A stretch of DNA of 64,000 nucleotides from Campylobacter hepaticus (GTDB lineage Bacteria > Campylobacterota > Campylobacteria > Campylobacterales > Campylobacteraceae): the NCBI RefSeq assembly GCF_001687475.2, contig NZ_CP031611.1:744001-808000 (forward strand). The letters are read 5' to 3'. The position numbers and the translations under genes were made by a program. The notes beneath the pieces were generated by a model that did no database searches, was not told the DNA's origin, and was given only the letters and a program-made list of their open reading frames with translations. This document shows positions 53,029 to 61,925 of this stretch, in pieces (position 1 is the first letter of the stretch; each line of letters starts with the position of its first letter).

Positions 53029-53901
53029 ATGTGGCAAGGAAGAAATGACGGTGATGAAATCATTCATCAAAGACTATTTAAATGTTTAAACAAACACTCA
53101 AATAACAAATTACTAGGATTTTGCTCATCTTTAGGAGTACAAAGAAATCATGGAAGAATAGGTAGCGAATTAGCTCCAAAAATCATAAGAAATCATATGG
53201 CTAATTTTGCTATACATGATAATTTCAATTTTGATGATTTAGGAGATATTGAGAATTTCGATACACTAGAAACAGGTGATCATTTACTCTATCACCGATG
53301 TTTAGAAATTTTAAAAAACAATCATTATGGAGTAATTTTAGGTGGCGGACATGAAAGCTCTTTAGGACCTATTAAAGCACTTTTAGATTATAAAAAAAGC
53401 GTGGGAATTATCAATTTTGATGCACATTTTGATGTAAGAATACAAGATTTACATACTTCTGGAAATTCTTTTTATAAAGCTTACGAATATGCTAAAGAAA
53501 ATAATTATAATTTTTCTTATCTTTGTTTAGGTGCAAATAAATTATCTAACACTCAAGCTCTTTTTCAAACCATGGAAAATATGAAAGCAAATTATGTATT
53601 AGATATTGAATTTGAAAAATCTCAAGAATTGATTGAAAAATTCTTAAAACAACATGAATTTATTTATCTTAGTATAGATGTGGATGTATTTTCACAAAAT
53701 ATTGCACCTGGTGTAAGTGCTCCTGCGCTTTTTGGCATTAGTTTAAAAGAAATTTTACCCTTATTAAGACTGATTTTTCAAAGTAATAAAGTTTTTTTAG
53801 CAGATATTTGTGAATTTAATCCTCGATTTGATATAGATAATCATACAGCCAAACTCGTGGCTTATTTAGTATATTTTTTATTAAGCAAAGGAGCAATATG
53901 A
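53029..53901 (+). CDS. Formimidoylglutamase-like ureohydrolase (HutG-like)
   Basis: A 290-residue arginase-fold hydrolase starting MWQGRNDGDE, the N-terminal WxGRxD pattern of HutG rather than arginase or agmatinase. Manganese ligands: H108 in GGGHES, D131/H133/D135 in FDAHFD, and D217/D219 in SIDVDVFSQNIAPGVSAP; E262 is in the C-terminal catalytic position. HutG converts N-formimidoyl-glutamate to glutamate and formamide. No other histidine-degradation gene is nearby, so the true substrate may differ. It overlaps gltS by 4 bp. I do not recall this pair between the Cj1501 and Cj1502c orthologues in C. jejuni NCTC 11168. Confidence 0.75.
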   Translation: MWQGRNDGDEIIHQRLFKCLNKHSNNKLLGFCSSLGVQRNHGRIGSELAPKIIRNHMANFAIHDNFNFDDLGDIENFDTLETGDHLLYHRCLEILKNNHYGVILGGGHESSLGPIKALLDYKKSVGIINFDAHFDVRIQDLHTSGNSFYKAYEYAKENNYNFSYLCLGANKLSNTQALFQTMENMKANYVLDIEFEKSQELIEKFLKQHEFIYLSIDVDVFSQNIAPGVSAPALFGISLKEILPLLRLIFQSNKVFLADICEFNPRFDIDNHTAKLVAYLVYFLLSKGAI

Positions 53902-55088
53902 AATTTGAAAGTTTAAGCGTGTTAACTCTTAGTATTGGAGTTTTATTATTTGGAATGTTTTTAAAAAAACGTTTTTTAATTTTAGAAAAATTTTGCATTC
54001 CAGCCCCTGTTATAGGAGGATTTTTAGTTAGTATAATACTCTATTTTTTAACTTTTATTGAAATTCAAGTTGATTTTGATACAAGTTTACAAACCCCATT
54101 AATGGTAGCATTTTTTACTATAATAGGTCTAAGTGGAAGTTTTAAACTCCTTAAAGTAGGTGGTAAAATGCTTTTAATTTATCTTGGGTGCTGTTGGTTT
54201 ATGGCTTTAATGCAAAATTTTATCGGTATTTCTATGATGAGCTTATTTGATTTAAATAAATTATATGGAATTTTATGTGGTGCTGTTTCCCTAGAAGGAG
54301 GACATGGAAATGCCATAGCATTTGGTGGTATGGTTGAAGAATTAGGTAATTTAAATAATGCCAAAGTTTTAGCATTAGCTGCTGCAACTTTTGGATTAAT
54401 TTTTGGTTCTTTATTAGGTGGACCCGTAGCAAGATATCTTATTAATAGACACCATTTAAAAATCACAACCAATCAAGATATTAAAGATACTGATCCTTTA
54501 AAACACGAAATTCATATTGCAAGTTATAAAGATTTCTTAAAATCTTTATTTTTAATATTGTGCCTTATGTGTATTGGATTTTACTTAAGCTCTTATTTTA
54601 CACAACTTAGTGGATATTCTTTACCTAGCTATGTTGGAGCTATGTTAATTGCTATTATAGTAAGAAATATCAATGATATTTTCAATTTTTTTAATATCAA
54701 TCAATATACTATGGATACTATTAGTGAATTAAGCCTTGGCATTTTTTTAACTATGGCTATGATGAGTTTAAAAATAAATCAATTAAGTGCTGTAGCTACC
54801 CCTCTTTTTATCACTCTATTGGTACAAATTTTAGCTTTATTATTTTTTGCAGTTTTCATAGTTTTTAGATTATGTGGAAAAAATTATGATAGCGCCATCA
54901 TGTGTGCAGGACTTATGGGACATGGTTTAGGTGCCACTCCGAATGCAGTAGCAAATATGAGTGCAGCTTGTGCTAGATATGGTCTTGTTTCTAAACAAGC
55001 GTTTTTAATTGTACCTTTATGTGGTGCTGTTTTGATTGATATTGTAGCAATACCTTTAAATACTTATTTAATTAATCTTTTTGCATAA
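53898..55088 (+). CDS. gltS: Sodium/glutamate symporter GltS
   Basis: A 396-residue transporter with about ten membrane helices in two inverted halves, each with the glycine-rich pore loop: CGAVSLEGGHGNAIAFG (about residues 131-147) and CAGLMGHGLGATPNAVANMSA (about 336-356). It imports (or exchanges) glutamate with Na+. Its ATG overlaps the HutG-like stop (ATGA), so enzyme and carrier are co-expressed: the carrier may import glutamate or a glutamate derivative for the hydrolase. A clear terminator follows. Confidence 0.92.
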   Translation: MKFESLSVLTLSIGVLLFGMFLKKRFLILEKFCIPAPVIGGFLVSIILYFLTFIEIQVDFDTSLQTPLMVAFFTIIGLSGSFKLLKVGGKMLLIYLGCCWFMALMQNFIGISMMSLFDLNKLYGILCGAVSLEGGHGNAIAFGGMVEELGNLNNAKVLALAAATFGLIFGSLLGGPVARYLINRHHLKITTNQDIKDTDPLKHEIHIASYKDFLKSLFLILCLMCIGFYLSSYFTQLSGYSLPSYVGAMLIAIIVRNINDIFNFFNINQYTMDTISELSLGIFLTMAMMSLKINQLSAVATPLFITLLVQILALLFFAVFIVFRLCGKNYDSAIMCAGLMGHGLGATPNAVANMSAACARYGLVSKQAFLIVPLCGAVLIDIVAIPLNTYLINLFA

Positions 55089-55089
55089 C

Positions 55090-55116
55090 AATATTCTCGC
55101 AATTTGCGAGAATATT
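55090..55116. terminator. Bidirectional terminator between gltS and putP
   Basis: An 11-bp perfect stem (AATATTCTCGC / GCGAGAATATT) with a 5-nt loop sits between the convergent stops at 55088 and 55120, with T-rich flanks (TATTT on the plus strand, TGTTATGC on the minus strand). Confidence 0.85.
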
Positions 55117-55119
55117 TAT

Positions 55120-56601
55120 TTAAAGCTCTTTTAGCATTCTCTCATAAGCAGCTTTGGTTCCTGATCTTACATTAGTAAGCAAACTTGCAATAATTATAAC
55201 AATAGAAGCAGCTATAAATCCTGGTACTATTTCATAAATAGGAAGATTAAACCATTGTGCTAAATAATTTTTCCAAAGAACCACCATACAAGCTCCTGTT
55301 ATTATTCCTAAAATTGCTCCTACTCTAGTCATTCTACTCCAAAATAAAGAAAAAAGCATTACAGAACCAAAACTTGCTCCAAAACCTGCCCATGCATAAG
55401 AAACTATGCTTAAAACACTTGAATTTTTATCTGTAGAAATTAAAAATGCTATAATAGCCACAATTAAAACACCAATTTTACCCAAATTAAGTACAACTTG
55501 CGCAGGTGCATCTTCTTTAAAGATTTTTTTATAAAAATCTTCTGCTATAGTAGAACTTGAAACTAAAAGCTGGGAGCTTGCTGTACTCATAATAGCAGCT
55601 AAAATAGCAGAAAGTAAAACCCCTGCTATCCAAGGGTTAAATAAAAGTTGAGACATTACAATAAAAATTTTTTCAGGATCACTAAGATTTAATTGAAATT
55701 TATGCACATAAGCAATACCTAAAACACCTATGGAACAAGCACTTAAAAGACAAATTATCATCCAAGAAATACCTATAAAGGTAGCACTAGAAATATCTTT
55801 AGTGGAACGAATAGACATAAAACGAACTAAAATATGAGGTTGTCCAAAATATCCAAGCCCCCAAGCAAGTGCAGAAATAATACTTATAATTCCTACTCCT
55901 TCTTTCATAGATAAAGCTTGAGGTTTAAGCTCTTTTATAGTATATATAACTTCATTAAAACCTCCTAAATGAAAAAGCATTACCAAAGGTACAATAATTA
56001 AAGCACTCATCATTAAAAGCCCTTGAATCATATCTGTCCAACAAACTGCTTTATAGCCACCTAAAAAAGTATAAGCTACAATAATAAGTGTTCCTATAGT
56101 TAATGCATACTCATAAGCAATTCCAAAAGTACTCTCAAAAAGTTTAGCTCCACTTACAAGCCCTGAAGATACATAAAAAGTAAAAAAAATTAAAATTACT
56201 ATAGCACATACTACACGTAATATATGCTTATCATCATCAAACCTTGTCTCAAAATAATCAGGAATAGTCAAAGAATTAGCAATAACACTAGTATAAATTC
56301 GAAGTCTTTTAGCTACAAAAATCCAATTTAAACTAGCTCCTATAGTCAATCCAATAGCAATATAAGAATCAACCAAACCACTAACATATAAAGCTCCTGG
56401 CAAACCTAGTAAAAGCCAACCACTCATATCAGAAGCTCCTGCACTTAATGCAGAAACCACAGGTCCCATAGAACGACCACCTAAAAAATAATCTTCTGTA
56501 TTTTTATTTTGTCTATAAAAATAAAAACCTATATAAAGCATTAAAGCAGCATAAGCTACAAACATTATTGTTATTGGGGTATTAATTTGAACTGTTTCCA
56601 T
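55120..56601 (-). CDS. putP: Sodium/proline symporter PutP
   Basis: Sodium:solute symporter family protein of 493 residues with about thirteen membrane helices. Signatures: [32 protein letters not shown] in the first helices (sodium and proline binding), [17 protein letters not shown] and the [19 protein letters not shown] segment near the C-terminal half. It imports proline for PutA, whose gene ends 2 bp upstream. It is known in C. jejuni as Cj1502c. Confidence 0.95.
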   Translation of the reverse strand: METVQINTPITIMFVAYAALMLYIGFYFYRQNKNTEDYFLGGRSMGPVVSALSAGASDMSGWLLLGLPGALYVSGLVDSYIAIGLTIGASLNWIFVAKRLRIYTSVIANSLTIPDYFETRFDDDKHILRVVCAIVILIFFTFYVSSGLVSGAKLFESTFGIAYEYALTIGTLIIVAYTFLGGYKAVCWTDMIQGLLMMSALIIVPLVMLFHLGGFNEVIYTIKELKPQALSMKEGVGIISIISALAWGLGYFGQPHILVRFMSIRSTKDISSATFIGISWMIICLLSACSIGVLGIAYVHKFQLNLSDPEKIFIVMSQLLFNPWIAGVLLSAILAAIMSTASSQLLVSSSTIAEDFYKKIFKEDAPAQVVLNLGKIGVLIVAIIAFLISTDKNSSVLSIVSYAWAGFGASFGSVMLFSLFWSRMTRVGAILGIITGACMVVLWKNYLAQWFNLPIYEIVPGFIAASIVIIIASLLTNVRSGTKAAYERMLKEL

Positions 56602-56603
56602 AT

Positions 56604-59600
56604 TTACTCCTTATTAAGTGCTCTTATACCCAAATTCCCATAACGATGAAAAGATATGCTTAAACTTTTTTCGTTATGATAAAATAAAAACTCAAAACGA
56701 CCATTTAACAATGGCTTATCTCTGATAATAATCTTAGCTTCTTTTGCGGCTTGTATATAAATTTCATCTTCTACACTAGCTATTGCATGATAACGAATTC
56801 TTTCAAATTTTTTAAAATTTAAAATACATTTTGCTTTGCTTTCATTAAAAAAATCAATTTTTAAATTTAAAGCCTTGCAAAATTCTTTTACCAAATTCAT
56901 TTTAGTATTTTCATCATAGCTAATACTAAGAGGAATATTTAAAACACTTGCTCCAACAATCACACCTAAAATATCTTGCAAACTATCATTTTCACATATT
57001 CTAAAAAGTAAATTTTTAATTTTGGTGTAAGAAAAAAGATTTTCCTCCCCACGTATTTTTACATAATCTTTTGAAAGACTAAATTCATTTTTATAATGAT
57101 AAACATAAGATTTAGCCATTAAAATAACATTTTCTAAAGTTTTTTCATTTTCTTTATTTAACTTTAGTTTTATTTTTTCCAAAGCTTTAATAAAATCATT
57201 ATCAAGTAAATTATCATCAGTCTCATTAGTACTTATATCTAAAAACTGAGTAATATAATTATAAATCCCTACCTTTCTACCAAACCCTATAGCTGATTTT
57301 TTAACCCCACCAAAAGGTTGACGCAATACTATAGCTCCTGTAGTAGGCTTATTAATATAAATATTTCCAGCTTCTATATGAGTATGAAAATATTCCCATT
57401 CTCTTTCATCTAAACTTTCAAAACCTGCAGTTAAACCATAACCTGTAGAATTAACTATCTCAATAGCTTCTTTTAAATCTTTAGCTTTCATTACACTTAA
57501 AATAGGAACAAAAAGCTCATTCATATGAGTAAAATCACCTTTTTTAGTACCATATTTTATGCCTGGGGTCATTAAATAAGGATTATCATCTAAAAATTGG
57601 GGCTTTAAAACCCACTCTTCATAAGGTTTAAGTTCATTTAAAGCTTTTTCCACTTTAACACTGGGTTTATCAGCTAAAGTGCCTAATTTATTTTTAAATT
57701 CAAAAGGATCCCCCACTGCCATAGAAGCAGCAGCATCGACTAAAGTCTTTTTAAATTCTTCATCTTCATACACTTCTTTTTCTAAAACCAGCAAAGAAGT
57801 AGCTGAACATTTTTGACCGCTATTGCTAAAAGCAGAATGAATAATATTTTTAATAGCACTATCTCTATCTGCAAATTTAGACACTATAGTAGCATTCTTT
57901 CCACCCGTTTCAGCACTTAAAAGTAAAGTTGGATTAGCTTTTAACATTGCATAAGCGGTATCTTCTCCTCCTGTAAGAACTGAAAATTTAATCGCTTTAT
58001 CGATAAGCAAATGCTTAGAAATATCACTGCCTTTAGAAGGTAAAAAAATCAAAGCATCTTTACTAATTCCTGCATCCCAAAAACATTTACAAAGCATATA
58101 ACCTGTTAAAATTGAAAGCGAAGAAGGTTTATAAATAACCACATTTCCTGCTGCTAAAGGTGCTGCTATAGTTCCTACTGAAATACCTATAGGAAAATTC
58201 CAAGGAGCAATTACCACACCTATACCTTTAGGATTAAATTGAGTTTTTTTATTTTGCTCTTTTAAAATTTTTAAAGAATGTGGGTAAAATTCTATAAAAT
58301 CAATAGCTTCACTAACCTCAGGATCAATTTCTAAAAAAGTTTTACCCACTTCAAGAGCTGCTAAACCTATTAAATCTCCACGACGCTCTCTCATTAAATT
58401 TGCAGCTTTAGACAAAATAAAATGAATTTCATCAAAACTTTTCTTCACATAAGATGAATTTTTAGCTACTTCAAGAGCTTGTTCAATTTCTTTTTTTCCT
58501 GCTAAATAAGCTTTTCCTATTAATCTATTTTTAATTTTATCCTTAACTTCTAAAATATTTAAAGTATTTTTATCAAGTTCTAAATTCCCAATTATAGGCA
58601 TAACATCATAATTTTGTAAATTTTCATATTTAGCTTTTATATTTTTAGCCCATACTCTATTTTGCTCTAAAATAAAATCAGTGTCACTTTCATTTTTAAA
58701 AATCTGACTTTCATAAGTAGTATTTACATTGTTTATAATTTTATTTCTATCTTGAGTACGATGTGTACTATTATCAAGAGTTTTAATGCCCTTTAAAGAA
58801 TTTAAAAAAAGTTCTTTTTGTGCATTCCAATTACTATCTCCAACTTTTATATTAAAAAAATATCTCATAAAATTATCTTCACTAGTATTTTCATCAAGAC
58901 GCCTTACAAGATAAGCAATAGCATTATTAAAATGTTTTGCATCACAAACTGGAGCATAAAGAATTAAATCATGCATTTTAGACAATTCATAAGAACATTG
59001 TAAACTCATACCTTCAAGCATTTCAAAAGTAAAAGAATCCAAAGCTCCTGCCTCATGAATAAGAGTATAAGCATAAGCTATTTCAAAGATATTATGACTT
59101 GCAATTCCTACATTTATATATTTATAATTATCATCTTGCAAAACAAAATCAAGCATTTTATTATAATTACTATCAGTATCTATTTTTTTATAAAAAGTAG
59201 GAAGCTCCCAACCTCTTTGACTTGCTATAGTCTCTTCACTTTCCATATTTGCACCCTTAACAAAACGGATTTTAATAGGCTTCATACCTTTTAAAACCCT
59301 TTCTTTTGAAAAAACAAAAAGTTTTTTAAGATATTCATAAGAATCAGGAATATAAGCTTGTAAAACAATACCTGCTTTAATATCAAATTTAGACACACTT
59401 TCCATAAAAGCTGCAACAGTAAGTTCTAAATCTCTAAACTCTTCCATGTCAAGATTGATAAATTTACTCAGGCCTTGTTTTTTTTCTTCTACTAACGCTA
59501 AAGCGTACAAATCATCAAGTCTTTTAACAATTTCATTTTTAGAATACTCAAAATCAATAATATTGATTTGTGAAAAAATAGTAGTGATTTTAATAGAAAT

Positions 59601-60113
59601 ATAAGTAATATAATTTGATTTTAAAGCTTCTTCATATTTTTTAATACGGTATTTGCTTTCAGCTTCACCTAAAACCTCTTCACCGATTAAATTAACATTT
59701 AAAATAATATTATCTCGATCTTTTCTTTTAAGCATATGAGGCTTTAAAACATTAGGATTTGCATCCAAAACCATAGCTTTAGTATCTTCTCTTAAATGTT
59801 TTACAAAAAATGGTACGCTTAAGTTAGGTACAAATTTACCAAAATTTAAAAAAGTAACAAGTAAAAATTTTTCAAAAGCACTAAAAAAATCTGCTATACC
59901 GTATTTATTTAAAGTATATTCTATAAGTTCAAAACTTGCTTTTTTATCCCTACATCTAAAAGAACGATCAAGTAATTCAATAAGCATAACTTTATTTTTA
60001 GGATTACTTAAAAGTTTTTGCATTTTAGCATGAAATTCTTTTTCAGAATGGGAAATATTTACTTGTATTTTATTTTGCAATTCTTCAGCTAAAGCTAAAA
60101 CTTTTTGTATCAT
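56604..60113 (-). CDS. putA: Bifunctional proline dehydrogenase / P5C dehydrogenase PutA
   Basis: Oxidises proline to glutamate in two steps. At 1169 residues it has a FAD-dependent proline dehydrogenase barrel (about 130-430, with [13 protein letters not shown] and GIASHNI) and an aldehyde dehydrogenase domain (about 510-980) with APWNFPIGI, the base glutamate in [11 protein letters not shown] and the nucleophile cysteine in SGQKCSAT near residue 770. A C-terminal extension of about 190 residues follows. No N-terminal ribbon-helix-helix DNA-binding domain is present, so it is not a self-repressor. putPA is one operon. Confidence 0.95.
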   Translation of the reverse strand: MIQKVLALAEELQNKIQVNISHSEKEFHAKMQKLLSNPKNKVMLIELLDRSFRCRDKKASFELIEYTLNKYGIADFFSAFEKFLLVTFLNFGKFVPNLSVPFFVKHLREDTKAMVLDANPNVLKPHMLKRKDRDNIILNVNLIGEEVLGEAESKYRIKKYEEALKSNYITYISIKITTIFSQINIIDFEYSKNEIVKRLDDLYALALVEEKKQGLSKFINLDMEEFRDLELTVAAFMESVSKFDIKAGIVLQAYIPDSYEYLKKLFVFSKERVLKGMKPIKIRFVKGANMESEETIASQRGWELPTFYKKIDTDSNYNKMLDFVLQDDNYKYINVGIASHNIFEIAYAYTLIHEAGALDSFTFEMLEGMSLQCSYELSKMHDLILYAPVCDAKHFNNAIAYLVRRLDENTSEDNFMRYFFNIKVGDSNWNAQKELFLNSLKGIKTLDNSTHRTQDRNKIINNVNTTYESQIFKNESDTDFILEQNRVWAKNIKAKYENLQNYDVMPIIGNLELDKNTLNILEVKDKIKNRLIGKAYLAGKKEIEQALEVAKNSSYVKKSFDEIHFILSKAANLMRERRGDLIGLAALEVGKTFLEIDPEVSEAIDFIEFYPHSLKILKEQNKKTQFNPKGIGVVIAPWNFPIGISVGTIAAPLAAGNVVIYKPSSLSILTGYMLCKCFWDAGISKDALIFLPSKGSDISKHLLIDKAIKFSVLTGGEDTAYAMLKANPTLLLSAETGGKNATIVSKFADRDSAIKNIIHSAFSNSGQKCSATSLLVLEKEVYEDEEFKKTLVDAAASMAVGDPFEFKNKLGTLADKPSVKVEKALNELKPYEEWVLKPQFLDDNPYLMTPGIKYGTKKGDFTHMNELFVPILSVMKAKDLKEAIEIVNSTGYGLTAGFESLDEREWEYFHTHIEAGNIYINKPTTGAIVLRQPFGGVKKSAIGFGRKVGIYNYITQFLDISTNETDDNLLDNDFIKALEKIKLKLNKENEKTLENVILMAKSYVYHYKNEFSLSKDYVKIRGEENLFSYTKIKNLLFRICENDSLQDILGVIVGASVLNIPLSISYDENTKMNLVKEFCKALNLKIDFFNESKAKCILNFKKFERIRYHAIASVEDEIYIQAAKEAKIIIRDKPLLNGRFEFLFYHNEKSLSISFHRYGNLGIRALNKE

Positions 60114-60246
60114 TTTTAATCTCCTAATGATAAAATAAGGTCTTTGGTTAAAATAATATAAATAAAATAAAAATAAGATTATTCATTTTAAAAAAAGGAA
60201 TAAAAAAATTTTATGAAGATATATATGAGTATATAAGTAACAAAAA

Positions 60247-61269
60247 TTAATTAAAAATAAATTTATATTCCTGTCTAATCACAGCCTGAGCTACAATCTT
60301 AGCCTCAATATTCTCATCTTCTAAATTTTTAAGGCACTGCAAAGCCTTATTTTCATCTATAGCCATTAACAGCCCACCAGAAGTTTGAGGATCGCATAAT
60401 AACAAATGTTCTTCATTACAATGAGTTTGAAATTCTTGCATAAATTCTAAATTCTTATAAGCTCCTTTAGGAATCAAACCCATATTAAAATACTCATGCA
60501 CTCCTTCTAAAAAAGGAAGTTCATGTTTAAAAATAGCAAAAGAAATATGATCATTTAACATTTCTTTTAAATGCCCTAAAAATCCAAAGCCAGTAACATC
60601 ACTCATTGCATTTACCCCAAATTTAAGTGCAATTTGACTAGCTTTATAATTTAAAGCCATCATATTTTTAAGCATAGAATTTAAATATTTTTCATTTAAA
60701 ATTTGAGCTTTTAAAGCAGTGCTTAAAATACCTGTTCCCAAAGGCTTTGTTAAAAGGATTAAATCACCTTCTTTTGCGCTATTATTAGCAACAAATTGTC
60801 TAGGATGTACTTTTCCTGTAACACTAAGTCCAAAAAAAAGCTCATTACTCTCTATAGTATGTCCTCCTACAATTAAAGCACCACATTCTCTTACCTTATC
60901 ATTAGCACCTTCTAATATTTCTTTTAAAAGGCTTAAATCATGATTAAAAGTATCAAAACCCACTATATTTAAAGCATTAATTACTTGTGCGCCCATAGCA
61001 AAAACATCACTTAAAGCATTAGCTGCAGCAATAGCACCAAAATGATAAGCACTATCTACTATAGGAGTGATAAAATCTAGAGTCTGCACTAAAGCCAAAT
61101 CAGGACTTATTTGAAAAACACTTGCATCTTCATTATTACCGATACTACTTAACAAAGCTGGACTTGTTTGCATGAAATTTAAAATTGTTTTAAGACCACC
61201 CGGGCTTAATTTCGCTGCTCAACCTGCCGCTTTTGTAAAATGTGTTAAATTTTGATTTTTATATTCCAT
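60247..61269 (-). CDS. selD: Selenophosphate synthetase SelD, itself a selenoprotein
   Basis: Makes selenophosphate from selenide and ATP. The gene starts at 61269 (MEYKNQNLTHFTKAAG), with AGGA upstream, and contains an in-frame TGA at codon 17 (61219-61221), followed by AAKLSPGGLKTIL. The active-site position is Cys or Sec in SelD proteins, so UGA is read as selenocysteine; total 340 residues. Conventional gene calling would begin at M33. Downstream motifs include DFITPIVD, SDVFAMGA, GGHTIESNE, TKPLGTG, MSDVTGFGFLGHL and CDPQTSGGLL. It lies 6 bp after yedF. C. jejuni Cj1504c has the same feature. Confidence 0.94.
61190..61221 (-). promoter_or_regulatory. Selenocysteine UGA codon with candidate SECIS hairpin
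   Basis: The Sec codon is at 61221-61219. Nine bases later (61209-61190) the mRNA can fold as UUAAG-C-CC-GGGU-GG-U-CUUAA, a short stem with one mismatch and a GGGU apical loop, matching the position of bacterial SECIS elements within the reading frame. Confidence 0.65.
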
Positions 61270-61275
61270 ATTTTC

Positions 61276-61848
61276 CTATAAACTAATAATTTTTGCCCTA
61301 CCAAAAAGCTCATTTAAAATTTCATAAGCATTACCAATATGCCCAATTTCAAGCTCATTACTCTTTTTAAAAAATTCCAAACAAGCTCCACAACTTATGA
61401 TCTTAACCCCTAAATTTTCAAGATCCTTCATAGCTAAATATGCTAAATGATTTTTATCTGTATTTATCAAAACACTTTCATTCACACAAAGAATTTTATC
61501 AGGTAAATTTTCTATATTTTTTAAAGTATTTAAAAATCCTACAAATAAATTTTTTCCTAATTCACCACTACCTATTTTATCCGATTTTAAAAACAAAACT
61601 TTATATTCATGAATATTAGTTTTAGAAAAATCAATATTTTGTTTTTTTACTTTTATACAAAACTCATTATCATTTTCTTCAATCTCAGCATACAAATTTA
61701 AAGAATTTAAAAATTTTAAAACATTATTTTTAGAAATAGTAGAATTTAACAAAATCTCTAAAATTTCATTATCTTTAAGTTCACAAAGAGCTTTTTTTGT
61801 TTCAACAACAGGCTTAGGACATTCAAGATTTCTACAATCAATTCTCAT
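61276..61848 (-). CDS. yedF: YedF-like selenium metabolism protein (TusA plus DsrE-like domains)
   Basis: A 190-residue two-domain protein starting at 61848 (MRIDCRNLECPKPVVETKKA); the ATG one codon earlier is only one base from the ribosome site. The N-terminal TusA domain has the CPKP motif (cysteine about residue 10). The C-terminal DsrE-like half contains ISCGACLEFF near its end. Such proteins occur beside selD in many genomes and are thought to deliver selenium. The upstream ribosome site AAGGAGG can be sequestered in a stem-loop (61853-61917). Confidence 0.85.
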   Translation of the reverse strand: MRIDCRNLECPKPVVETKKALCELKDNEILEILLNSTISKNNVLKFLNSLNLYAEIEENDNEFCIKVKKQNIDFSKTNIHEYKVLFLKSDKIGSGELGKNLFVGFLNTLKNIENLPDKILCVNESVLINTDKNHLAYLAMKDLENLGVKIISCGACLEFFKKSNELEIGHIGNAYEILNELFGRAKIISL

Positions 61849-61852
61849 CATT

Positions 61853-61917
61853 CCTCCTTAATTCAATAAAGACAATAATAATCTTTTCTTGCTTTTTTTG
61901 TCTTTAAATCAAGGAGG
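61853..61917 (-). promoter_or_regulatory. Predicted RNA stem-loop sequestering the yedF ribosome binding site
   Basis: In the 74-nt gap after the chemoreceptor stop, the minus-strand RNA contains CCUCCUU (61917-61911) and, 51 nt later, AAGGAGG (61859-61853), the yedF Shine-Dalgarno. Nested inside, AAAGACAA (61905-61898) pairs with UUGUCUUU (61875-61868). The two helices are in register, separated by 5 and 8 unpaired bases, with a 22-nt A-rich loop. Confidence 0.6.
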
Positions 61918-61925
61918 TAAAAAAG

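Noticed and set aside
61911-61917. AAGGAGG on the plus strand as a ribosome site for a rightward gene
   Set aside because: No start codon or frame follows; it is better explained as the anti-Shine-Dalgarno arm of the minus-strand stem-loop.
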